Assembly (NCBI RefSeq): GCF_003945595.2
Contig: NW_024104129.1
Coordinates: 682,001 to 746,000, forward strand
Reading direction: 5' to 3'
From: Pipra filicauda
Lineage: Eukaryota > Chordata > Aves > Passeriformes > Pipridae
DNA length: 64,000 bases
The notes below the pieces were generated by a model that saw only the letters and a program-made list of their open reading frames with translations, searched no databases and was not told the origin of the DNA. The translations under genes and the position numbers were made by a program. Shown here one piece after another: positions 37,822-49,442 of this stretch (position 1 is the stretch's first letter; each line of letters opens with the position of its first letter).

Positions 37822-40800
37822 ATGGAAGACCTGCAGTTTCCTTCAGCGCAGTCCACCCCAATGTCCCCTTTAGCCGATGATTTACCACTATCATATTTTG
37901 TTTAATAATCCTATATTCTCCAGTTTTACTCATAAATTATGAGTAAAGTTCAAAGATAAGTCTTTTAGGAATGATATAGAGAACGTTTTTCTGATGTGCA
38001 TGTGAGACTCTGTGATGAGCTTAAAAGGGCCGGAGGCCAAAAACCAAGGCAGATCTATTTCTCTGACAAAGGCAAAATGCTGTAGAATTTATTTTTTAGT
38101 GACTGCTCCAACATTCTCATTTATCCTTAGATCCTATTCTCCCTGGCATTAAATGCAGGACTTTCACTAAACTTCAAAGAGGAAAGAATCAGAATATCAA
38201 ACAGGCAAAATCTCCCACTGAAACTCCACATAGGAACAGCTCTAGCACAATTCTTTGGGAAAATACTGGAGATACTTTTGTAAGCCTCAAAGTCAATAAA
38301 GATAAAAGATTGAACCAGGAACAACTTTTCTAGGAGCATAGAGCACTTGAAATCTGAACCAGATGAGTAATTAGAAAAAAGACATTATGAGCTGTAGTCC
38401 CTGATATAAGCTGGAGGGCCCCCTTATTGTGATGTCTAATTTATTTGACTAATCCTAGAAATTTATACTCTGTGGTGACAAGCACAGAAATTCAGATAAT
38501 ATTTAATACTTCTCTTTGTCTCATTGTAAATAAAATTCTTCATAGAGAATTCTATTTTAGGAAATGGCTTTCAGTGACTTTCAGGCAGCAGTACGATATA
38601 AAAAAATATCCATTCTTAGCCATTTCTTTTTACAGTGATGGTTTCTATTGTCCAGTAGATATAACATCCATGAACATAATATTATATGGAAATACAATCA
38701 AGAACCTTTACAGGTTGGGTGGTAACACCATTCCAAGATTCCACTTACAAAAAGGGTGACTCTTACACTTGAGAGTGGCCCTTCACAGCCCTATGTAAAA
38801 AGGACTTAAGCGCAGCTTTTCAGTGAAGTGTTGAGGCACGGTCATTCTTCACAAGACATTTTGAGAATTCACAGATGTAAATTCATCTGAGACAGAAATA
38901 TAGGCACAACAATACTCTGTTTAATGTGAAAACAGAAATTAGGTTGAGGCTAATGTAGTAAATATTCTGGGGATGGAAAACTGTAAACAGAAAAAAAATT
39001 GTGTTGTGCTTATTCCAGAGAGCACGACTAGATTATTGATTTGGGTTATGTATATAACTTAGCAAGACCTTTCCTTATAAGGGAAGTTTGCAAGTTATCT
39101 TGCCACTAGACCCTTGAACACATAAAGCATTCATTGTGATGCTTTCTTGCATCCACACACCATTGTCAACTCTAATAAAGATAGTTTGGATTATGAACAT
39201 AAATCCAAGCTTCAGTAACTGAAGCGAAGCCAAGTTTTGTGCTGCTATTTTGTTGGCATGCAATCTAAATATTTCCCTTGGTTTTGCCTCCTGCTTTTAA
39301 ACTGGATGGTATTCAGACTAGTTCTCAGTTAGACAACATGTTTTCTTTAATAATAGAGATGTCAGCAAGCCACAATCAGTACAAGAAGAGGTTAGCACAA
39401 CAAGAGCTATTGTTTCTGGCTATGATGTATTTTCCTCCTCGACATAAAGATTTTCTTTGCACAGAGTTAATTGATAGCAATGGGTTCCCTCAGAAATGTT
39501 TTGCCAAGAAATTAACTGCACGTATCATTAATGAATTCAGTGTTTCTACATCACTGTTCGTAGAAAATATTCACGTAAATAAGGCAATAAACTCAGAAGT
39601 TTCTATCAAAGCAAATATGCCTAAGGACTCTTCTCCAGAAATAAAAAGCTATTAAAAATATTGTTGCCCATCACAAATTCGTCTAAATTTTGTAGTTTGC
39701 TTTTCCAGTGACTTTATCTATACCTTAGTCTTTAGAAGTACATTTTTCATGATGAGTACCTGGCTCAGACTGAAAAATGCTGGAAATCTTCAAAAGAAAT
39801 AATTCGGTCTATTCTGAGAATGATGTGAGGAAAAATTTGTTAACTTCCTGATCATTAAGCTTATTTATTCTCTTTGAGAAACTAACAGAGTCATAAAATA
39901 TGTGGTGAACATCAGCTTTTCACCATTCACATGAAAAACAGCTCTTGGTTAAGCATGAGCCTTTCAAGAAGTCTCAGTTCATTCATACCATACAGCAACC
40001 TGTTCAAACTTTGACAGCAAAGTTTAGTGTATATTGAGCATACTTCCAGTTCCTGATAGTGGTGGGTCTCTGAGGCCCTGTTATGCTGAAAATCACGCAG
40101 CCAGCCACGAGTGTTGGATATATACATCTTTTCTCCCTCTCTTAGTCTCAGTAATTACAGATATCTCATTCCTGACAGTTCTCTTCCTTTCTGTTTTCAG
40201 GATTAAATAATTTGATTTAAATCCAACCTACCTGTTTTCAGGGTTAAATCATTTGAATACCAACTTGAAGAAGACCAGTTGATGCCAGATTTGCTCTCTA
40301 GCACAGATCCTTTCAGTATTCATCACCCAGTAACGAGTTTTTTCCTGTAGTAGAATTACCCAGGAACAGCTACAGTGCTTTAAACACATATCTTAATCTG
40401 AATGTGTTCAAACTGTAATTTTGAGTTCTTTTTCAACATCCTCAGGAACATACAGAGTTGTTGCACGCTCATGGGTGCACTTTATATTGACTGGAACCAC
40501 GATCTGAACAACTGAGTTATAATAAAGTCTAGAATCTTAAGTCAGTGTTGTTTTTCATTCCTCTGTGTCTCAGTCCTTGCAAATGAAGCAGAGACAATGT
40601 TGACCCCTTCATTTCAGGTTAAGAAGATAAGTTCTTCATTAGTGATTTGAAAAATACCAGGTGCTGTGTTGTGAGCAGCAAAGAAGCAACAAGAACTAAA
40701 CCTGTAGTTCTGAATACGGAATTTGTGTGGGTCAGGGCCCACTCACGTAGATATTCAGATAGCAGTACTATTTATTTGCTGACTCTCTTCTTAAAGACTA

Positions 40801-43800
40801 TTAAAATATATAGGATTAAAGCTGCACAGGCAGTTTCTTATTTTTTTTGAGAAGTTCATTCTGAAAATTAAAAATCCTTTAAAAAACTTTAAAAATTCAA
40901 CACATTAAAAATGCTTTTCAGTTGACTTACCTTCATGAAGAAAGCAAGAGGCTGACAGGAGGTGTATATTTGCATCTTGTCCCAGCACAGTGCTGGCATT
41001 CAGCCAGAGCATGCACCAAGAGCCAGGCACTCAGAGGCACTCCTTAGGGCATATGGAGGCTTTGAGAGCAGGGAACTGAACTCAGCTGCCTCGAAAACCT
41101 TATCTAGTCTTATGATAGCAATCTAGACATAAGCACTTTTATCCATAAAGCAATAAGAAACTCTTAACAGCAGCAAAACATTTGCGTCTGATTTTGGATA
41201 CAAGGAGCTGGGACTAATCAGTTTCTTCAGACACGGAACAGTTACAAAAGATGGAGTTTTGCAGATACCTTTACAGAGACAAGCTCAGTACATTCTTCTC
41301 TTGAATAGCTGCAATGTAGTTTTATGATAAGCAATAAAATCAGACCCATGATGGCTAGTAAATTACTTTGAGATATTTCCGTCTGATAGTTTTCTTACAC
41401 TGAAACTGCTGCCTAACATTAGCCAGTGCTGTAAACCCATACACGATTATTTCAAGGATGTGATTTCAAGGAACATATTTTGCTTAGCATCCCTGTAGAT
41501 AAATAGTAAAAATTTCGCTTTAACATTCCCGTTTTCTTCATATGGCCTATAGGGAAGTAATTAAAACAAGCAGTTGCCAAGAAAGTATGACAAACTTAGA
41601 GAAATATGCACAACGCACCATATACATCTGAACTAATAATTATTATGTCTTATTAGCAGTATATTGACCATAAGCTTGGTGCTCTGCCATTTATATTCTG
41701 CTGTTGCTAGGCTTGAAATGAACACTAGACAAAGAATAAATGTTGATTTTTACCTAGAAAATAGTCCAGTGCTAATTTTACCATGAAAAGAAATCAATAA
41801 TTGCAAAAGGAAAGCGGGTAGACCTCAGCATGATCCTATCTCACTGTTTTGTCATGTCAGTACAAATCTTTCTATCCAAGTGATTAAAATAAAATGAAGC
41901 AAGCAACACTTTTGCTAGAAGTAGGATTTCCTGCCTTTTAAAACTGAGTTCTGTCAGAATATACTATAAAAAGACACAGATAAAACTTCTGAGTTATTTT
42001 TATTCTCATCAGAAAGTATCCAGACCATCATCATTCATCATCAGAACAGAGTGTAAAATGAATTACCTTCTCTAGGAGTATCCTGAGTAAAGTGAAGGGT
42101 AAATGAGACCACACTTTATAGATGCCCATCTTCTTCCATTTGTTACATCAAATGTTGCAGTCCCAAGCCCATCAGTCTGAAATAAGGAAGGGTGCAAAGA
42201 GAATTCATGATTATGGAAAAACTGGCTGCCACAGAACTGAGATGCTTCAGCAATGGAATGTAATATCTATTTATATCATCAGTTTTGGGAAAATTCAGAA
42301 ATGTACTTGAATGTTGCAAATCCATCTTTTTTTTCTACTATGTGCATATGTATTTACACACATAGAGATGCATATTTCTGCTTGCAGTAAAAGCTATGTA
42401 GGCTCTATATATTTTTTTATCAGACAACTGTTGAATTAAAAAAAAATAATCCAGGGATTACTTATAACACTTTTACTTCCACCTCCAGTTGAATTCTATG
42501 ATGTAAACATAGTCACTTAATTTTTCACCTTTGATGTCATAAATCCTGTAGTTCTAGCTTCATGTGGACCCTGTTGCATGATAAAAAGCCATCTGTTCCA
42601 GGAGCCAGCCTGTAACCCAGTCATCTGGGCACTCTGCTAGAAATTCATTCCTCTCCTGGAGCAGCACTGGAACCCAAATCTCGTTGTTACTAAGCAGACA
42701 CATCTGGCAAAAGCAACCACTCTTTTAAGGTGAAACTTTAAGCCTGCAGAGTCCTGAAGTCTCAGAGCATCTCTGGCAGAGTCCTTGCAGGATCTAAGAA
42801 CCAAGAGGCCTGTTTCTGGTGCCCATGTTTCAACAAGTACACATGTGTAAATTCAGAGTTGACTCACACAAATTAGTCACATCAGGATTTTTTTTTTTGG
42901 CCTAAAATATTGGCACTTTGGGTATTGTCCCTCTCAAAACAGTTTTACTACCCTAGAAAGCTTCTACAAACAAAGTCTCATCAGTGCTCCCATTTCTCCT
43001 TGCTTGGTGCTTCATGCTTTTAAGAGTTTTGTAAACTGTGGTGCTGTACAGTTAACAGTCAGAGAGATGTCTTAGTCACAGTTCCTTGCATATAGAGTGG
43101 TTGTCCAAAACAGACATTGGAAAGAGAATGTTATAAGGAAAATGCAGTCTCTCTGTCAGACTTAAATGCCTGCTGAAGATATACCCTGAGAAGTGCGTCT
43201 GTAAAACCAGGATTCATAGCCTAGCATTACCTTCATGCTGCACAGTCACCACCCTACCTCTGAGTACAGACCTCTGAAGGCACTTGCCAGTCATTGGATG
43301 CTAGTGATTTTATACCTCTTTATTCAGACTGGAACTGTGTCTAATCATCAACATAAAAATGTCAAGGGCTTTGAATCCCTCTGCTAGAGAAGCAACTGAG
43401 AACTCCACACCAACTTTTCCCTCTCTTCCCTACCACTAAGATTTCTCAGAGTAATGAATCATATTTTTAATATACTACATAAACAACGCTCAAACAGGGT
43501 TATAGTAGATGAATTGATTAAATGGCTTGGAACAGGTGCTACTAATTTGAAAATAGTCCATGTTTGAATCAGTCCTTCACTGCAAACATAGGGCTAACAG
43601 CAAGATGATCTGGTGCTTGAACAAGACCCCTAATAACACTCTCATGAAAGATCTAGGGATGCAACTAGAAATCATCAGCTCAGACCATACTTGAGGAGTG
43701 TTTCTGCACTATTCACTGGTCTCAGAAAGCAGTCTCTGAAGAGTTACAAACTTTCTTTCCTCTCCTTCTGAGCCTTAGGCTTCATCCAGTATTGCAGGTA

Positions 43801-44286
43801 AAATCTTGACATCAGCTATCAGTGCTTTCTGCAACCTTCAGCTAGGCAGTGATTACTGATGTACCTTGATGTAATGTCTTAAGTGCCTAGGAAATTCCAA
43901 GTAGCACCAAACGCAGCCATGCATCTCCTAGCAACAGGAGGCCATCGTGAATATATCAAGCTTACTTTCTAGTGGTTTCCCTGTGGAAGAATTCTATGGA
44001 ACACAGACCGTGAATCTTTGCCGCAGACTTTATGGGCAGAATAACATTCTCTGAAACCGATTAATCTGCGTGTTAAAGCACATCAGTCTGCAGACACTCC
44101 AATTCTGGCACTGCAGCAGGGTAACCGTATTAATACAGCAGAACATTTAGATGAAACAACCTTACCTTCCACATCAGGCCTCCCCTAACTGATCTACTAC
44201 TTCCTGTGCAGAAGAAGCAACAGACTGTCCAAGTGAAGTCCACACAGAAACACCAATACCTTTGCAGTAGCTGTATTTGTTTTTAA
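37822..44286. other. AT-rich unannotated sequence
   Basis: There is no recognisable gene. A 125-codon open frame (39,278-39,655, + strand) has no motif I recognise, and one such frame is expected by chance in this much AT-rich DNA. A 41-base imperfect duplication lies at about 40,191-40,258. The rest is unremarkable. Confidence 0.55.
40191..40258. repeat. 41-bp period imperfect duplication
   Basis: CTGTTTTCAGGATTAAAT at 40,191 recurs as CTGTTTTCAGGGTTAAAT at 40,232, with about 24 of 27 bases alike. It is probably a local replication duplication. Confidence 0.7.
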
Positions 44287-44320
44287 TTCCAAAATCTTTG
44301 TTCACGAAGCCTAGCCACGA
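44287..44320 (+). mobile_element. Decayed 3' tail of RTE-type LINE or its SINE
   Basis: This 34-base segment (TTCCAAAATCTTTGTTCACG onward) aligns without gaps to the shared LINE/SINE tail at 33,439 and 21,682. It has 28 of 34 identities, and most differences are transitions. I cannot recognise the SINE body or the LINE reading frame directly upstream, so this is a very short 5'-truncated or eroded copy. It suggests an older wave of the same family. A chance match of this length is unlikely but not excluded. Confidence 0.6.
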
Positions 44321-44967
44321 AATTTGTTTTAATAACTTTTGCCAAATGGGGTATGTACCAAATGCCGGATTGTCGGATCTGGTGCCTCATGACCAGTTTG
44401 GTGCCCATTCTTACAAAATGTATCCTCAAGTTCGAGGTCTTGGCACTACAGCATTTTGGGTTTTTTTATGGCCTATACCAAGACAGTAGAACAAAAATCT
44501 ACAGCTCAGAAATGAAAAGCATCAGTGGCAGCCCTAGTCTTCCAGTATAACAGAACTCTATACTACAGAAGTAAAATTCAGCTATGCAGGTGACATGCAT
44601 TTCCTAGAGGTTGATCCAAAAATGCACTCCCTGCTCTCCCTACCCTCTACCCACACCCTTCAGAAAAATATGCCATCACAAATCTCTTCTGCTGCTGCCC
44701 CCAGCAGAGAGCACATTTCTTTTATCTTACCCTCTCTAATAAATACATCACAAGATGTGCATTTTTAAAAATAACAATGGGAGAAAGGCTAACTCCAGCA
44801 AAGTCCTTACTTTCTACTACTACACATGTGCTGTTTCCCTGGAATAGGAGAGTACAACATAACTATGTGGCAGATACATAGACACAGTAATGAATACTTC
44901 TCTGAAAGGCATTCAGGCACTCTGAGATTAAGAAATACGTTCATAAACCTGTATAAGATATAAGATA
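44321..44967. other. Unannotated sequence
   Basis: No gene is recognised. The segment 44,345-44,470 has a run of CpG and CGG words (ATGCCGGATTGTCGGATCTG) unlike its surroundings and may be an unrecognised old transposon. Confidence 0.4.
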
Positions 44968-45000
44968 GAGGACAGAGGACAGAGGACAGAGGACAGAGGA
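44968..45000. repeat. (GAGGACA)n heptamer array
   Basis: Four complete GAGGACA units and a partial fifth run directly into the pentamer array that follows. Confidence 0.95.
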
Positions 45001-45098
45001 TAGGATAGGATAGGATAGGATAGGATAGGATAGGATAGGATAGGATAGGATAGGATAGGATAGGATAGGATAGGATAGGATAGGATAGGATAGGATAG
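45001..45098. repeat. (TAGGA)n pentamer microsatellite
   Basis: A perfect TAGGA array of 98 bases, 19.6 copies, with no interruption. On the - strand it translates as an ILSYP-type repeat inside a 143-codon open frame (44,807-45,238), which is a by-product of a five-base repeat lacking stops. Its purity predicts high length polymorphism. Confidence 0.98.
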
Positions 45099-46410
45099 TT
45101 TTTCAGGTCTTTGACTTGCTTATTCTTTTTGTTACCATCTCCATTCTCAAGTAACACTCTTCTTTTGAGAGAAATACAACCCTGCATATGTTGAGAATCA
45201 TGTTTGTTCACAACAGTTCCATTGTGCACTCTTTTCAAGTAATCAACTTATTTCTCCTGTAAAGGTGGTTTAGAATGCCTTTGAAGCTTTGAAGCTACAG
45301 AATGCCTTCTAACTGAAGGTAATCTGTAGCTTTCATTTCTCTGAAACTTTGGAACAAAAACAGATAAGACAGCAACCAATCTTCAGACCACTGACTGTTT
45401 GACGTCTGTGACTTGTGCACTGAAAAAAGCACTATTCAACCTGTGTTCCATAGAAATTTGGTAAATATATGTGTTTATGTATCAACTCATAAATAAACCC
45501 TGTTTGTTGGAATCTATGAGAAGCTTTTTTGAAGAGTTATTGATATATCTGCCATTTTCCATCACTCCTTTTTGATTTAATTTCAAACTTAGAGCAATTT
45601 CCTCTTTATATTAAGAATAATTGTCTACCCTTTGCTGTCTGAGCAGAGCTGAGCCTACCAGAGCACAAACTCTGAGCTTTCCATGCTTGGCATGTGGTTC
45701 TAGACTCCATATTGCTGATGTCTTCTTCATGTGCTTCTACTTGGGCACACTTTGGAGCACTGCTGGTTATGCAGGTTTTCTATCTTGAAGAATAATTGTG
45801 TTATCACTTTAACTAAAATAGAAATATTCATTTTTTATTTTATACTCTCAGTCATAATTTCTTACCAAGTCAACCCTCAAAGAAGTTAGGATGTATTTTG
45901 GGAAATTATTTGAAGAATAATATCTCATCAAGTATCTCCTGAAACCTTTTGTTAAACGATGTTTCTCTAGTATTTTTATATTTATATGTATACAAACACA
46001 TAGACACATTTCTGTTAAACTGAAATTTATTTTAAGGTGTTCCTTCAAGATATACACTGCCTTAGTATATCTATTTCTTACCTCTTTTCTTACATTATAT
46101 TTAATCCAGAAAGGACACATTTCACTTTAAAAAACATATCCAGGAAATTTACATTTATATATATCTTCCTTTTAGATGGTCTTGTAACATCAGATCAGCA
46201 AATACTTTCAAAAAGGGGTTTAGGTTTTGCATACAAGCCTCTCGGCCAACTCTCTTTGGAGAGCAGCATCCACATATTCTTCCTGCCTGAGATCCTCAGC
46301 TCCTGTGTTTAGAGTGACAGAATTCATTCTCTGGTCCCATCCAGGGAGATGAAAAAGAGGTGACAGTAGGTAGTAATAGCAAGAAAAATGTTTGAGGAGC
46401 AAAAAAAATG
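45099..46410. other. AT-rich unannotated sequence
   Basis: I see no recognisable gene or repeat in this stretch. Confidence 0.55.
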
Positions 46411-46444
46411 AGATTAGATTAGATTAGATTAGATTAGATTAGAT
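46411..46444. repeat. (AGATT)n pentamer microsatellite
   Basis: 6.8 perfect copies of AGATT, a few bases upstream of the truncated 5' end of the CR1 at 46,455. Confidence 0.95.
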
Positions 46445-46454
46445 AAATTATATA

Positions 46455-46870
46455 TAGCGTGAAGTCATATGAAGAGCAGCTAAGAGAGCTGGAATTGTTC
46501 AGCCTGGAGAAAAGGAGGCTATGGAGAGACTTTATTGCTTTCTACAACTACCTCAAAGGAGGTTGTAATCAGATGGGGATTGATCTCTTGTCCCGGGTAA
46601 CCAGCAACAGGACAAGAGAAAATGGTTTCAAGTTGCACCAGGGGAGGTTCAGATTGGGTATCAAGAAGAATTTCTTTACTGAAAGGGTTGTTAAGCATTG
46701 GAACCATCTGCCTAGGGAGGTGGTGAAGCCACCATCACTGGAAGTGTTCAAGAAATGATGGGACGTGGCACTTAGTGCTATGGTTCAGTTGACAGGGTGA
46801 TGGTACGACCAAAGGTTGAGTTTGATTGTCTTAGAGGTCTTTTCCACCTTAATGATTCTATGATTCTATG
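46455..46870 (+). mobile_element. CR1 LINE 3' end
   Basis: This is a 5'-truncated CR1 of about 415 bases. The C-terminal ORF2 frame is open (46,459-46,758), with [19 protein letters not shown] at the start, [33 protein letters not shown] and [17 protein letters not shown] at the end. A 110-base 3' untranslated part ends in two exact ATTCTATG octamers (46,855-46,870), the diagnostic CR1 tail. The clean frame and tail make this one of the youngest CR1 copies in the window. Confidence 0.95.
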
Positions 46871-47539
46871 AAAAAGCACTGAAGAAAGTGAGAAATACCT
46901 GGGTGGCTAAGAGTAATATAGGAAAGGAGGGAGAGAGAGGGAAAGGGAAGGAATACTGTAAAAATGGCATAAAGGGCATAATGAGAGAGAAGAAATTCAG
47001 AGAAACATAAATTAAATTGAGAAGAATTTATTGAACAATGCTGAAAATTTTAGTACAAAAATAGTTACTGAGAAAAAAATATTTGTAAATTAGTTTTGCA
47101 GAAAATATGATTAGTGAACAGAAATGAAGAAGTGTTTGCAGGAGGTTTAGTAAAGGGCCGTGTTTGTGGTTGTTGTTTTTGAAATTACAGTGAGCATGGT
47201 TTGTAAACTATTGGAAACCATGAGTCCGCACTGCTCTAACTACATGTAGCACACACACAAAATATGAATGCTTTCCCATATTAGATGAGAAAGGAGTGGC
47301 ACCCCGGTCCAAGTCTGACTTGACATCCCTTTAGGATAGCACATATCACCTTCATTTCCTCTTTGAAAAGGTGACAGTTATGCACTTCTGCCTTAGGAGC
47401 ACTGTGGTCTAGTTCTTTCTCTGCTTGTGAACAGACCTGTCAGACATCTGGGCATAAAGGAAAGAATTCACTGTCCTTTTTTAAGCCAGTCAGAAGCTGT
47501 TAACTCCAAATTGGCTGATTGTCTTATCTCTGGCTTCAG

Positions 47540-47655
47540 GATGAACCTATCTAAGCGTCAGAATCTTAAGCTCTTGAGAAAACTATCGATCGAATCTTTA
47601 CAGTCAAAAGTCTTCAAATCACTCAAAATGCAAGAGGGGTTTAGAGACTTCTCAG
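47540..47655 (+). other. Speculative exon
   Basis: This 116-base segment is preceded by a pyrimidine-rich tract ending GGCTTCAG and followed by GTAAAA. One frame is open throughout (starting MNLSKRQNLKLLRK near the left edge) and continues open upstream to about 47,427. I do not recognise the peptide. The splice-site words are common by chance. Confidence 0.15.
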
Positions 47656-49376
47656 GTAAAAACTAGAGCTCCCTATTGCTGTGAAAACACTTTAAAGCGA
47701 AACCTCAATTTCTGTTCAAAAAGGCTCAAATCCGGAATGTTTCAAAAATAAGGTGTACTGGGCATTTTCATCTCCTGTATTGTTTTGGTATTAAACAATG
47801 TTGGGCACATCATGTAAATTATTAAGAATCTATCCACTGAATTCTGACATTGTTCATTAAATACATCATTTGTGTAATAGCATTTCATTAATTATAGAGT
47901 TCCTGGATAAGGAAAATAATTGTCAAATAATAAATTAACTGGATAATGGCAAAAGTAAGCAAATAGTATTAAGCAGTTCCAGTAATAATTCGGCATAACA
48001 ATGTTTTCTGGAGTGAAACACTATCGGGCAAGTATTAAGAGTTTACAAAGGTGAAATTATTAGCCATTTCTAATTAGCTCCCACTTGGGCCTTTATAAAG
48101 TGGTGGTGTGTATGAAAGACCATTTTGATAAATGATTCCTATACACTAATATACTAAAAACCTATTGAAATTGCCTTGAAAATTTGATGTAGGAAAAGGA
48201 ATAACTTTTCCTACACTCAGAAATACCAGAATAATTTTTATTATCTGCAATAGTTAAATTCAAACATTTTAAGTGACTCATAGTAGTGTTTTTAGACATT
48301 TTTTCTTTAATAAGATTCACAATGAACAGAAATTGTCAACTTGAAATTGTAGTTAAAGCAGCAATCACATTTCTTTTTTAATAAATTATGTGGGTTTTTT
48401 TGCCTGACTACATATGACAAACTTTCATAACTAAAAAGATCCATTACATTCTTCATAAAACTAACTAAAAAAAAAATAAATTTGTAATTATTTATTCAAA
48501 AAGCCAGTTATATTAGTAGCCAGGGAAAGTTTAATTTTGTGTTACGTACACTTTTAAAAGCATTTGTTTTCAGGAGCAACTTTGCACACTGCAAAAACCT
48601 CAGGGGAAAGTAAGTAGCCATATCTCCCATTGGTTGTGCTCAAAGGATGCAGCATTCGGTCAGCTTCACGTGCAAGTCTAAATAGTTGGATTGAATTGGT
48701 GGGAAGTGAAAGTTTGCAGCACTTACAGATATCATCAGAGTACACAGGTTTATAATGGTTCACATGCTCATCTCTGTCTTCCCAATATACATTACTATTG
48801 CTTATGCTGCAATTCCTTCTACATACGTAGAATGTAATGTATTCAATAACCATCTTTTGAGAGGATGTTTACTAACTGCAGCTGAGGATTTTCCAGCAGT
48901 AAAAGCTGAGGTGAAGTGCTTTATGAAGCACTTTGCAATTTATGGCTACATAGGTCAGATGTAAGCAGCCTTTCACGTTAACCAAACCCTCAATCTTAAA
49001 AGTTTTCTTCTTTTTCCAAATACTTACACAATATAGCTAATGACATTGAACTCAAAATATCTCTATCAAAAGGATTAAGGTGATAATCCCACTTACTGAA
49101 CCCTGAAGGCAATTTCCTTGTAGTTCTCTGTGTCACAAATTCTGTATCCTCTTTCTGCAACCCTGATCATACCACATAAATGTTATGGTCCACTCAGAAT
49201 TTTTTAGCTCTGTTTCTTCCATATTTTATTATATCACTGAAGTATGAATGTTATTCAATTTGGATACGTGTAGGATAAAATTTTTCATTTTAATAGTGGT
49301 CATAATTAGGACATTTTTTCCAGTTGCCAGCATTTTTATAGATGGATCTCATGTAATTTTTTTCTTCTTTTTTCAG

Positions 49377-49442
49377 TGAAAGACAGTTGGAAATGGAAAG
49401 TACTAATAAGCAGAAGTGATGCAAGAATATTCATTGTCTGTG
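49377..49442 (+). other. Speculative exon
   Basis: This 66-base segment lies between a strong acceptor (TTTTTTTCTTCTTTTTTCAG, 49,357-49,376) and a full donor (GTAAGT, 49,443). One frame is open across it (KDSWKWKVLISRSDARIFI and onward). Its length is a multiple of three. The peptide matches no family I know. It could equally be an exon of a long non-coding RNA, or chance. Confidence 0.22.

Noticed and set aside
39278..39655. 125-codon open frame on the + strand
   Set aside because: There is no recognisable motif or splice context. One or two frames of this length are expected by chance in 64 kb of AT-rich DNA.
44807..45238. 143-codon open frame on the - strand with a repeated ILSYP peptide
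   Set aside because: It is produced by the TAGGA pentamer array, which has no stop in any frame. The flanking sequence has no coding signature.
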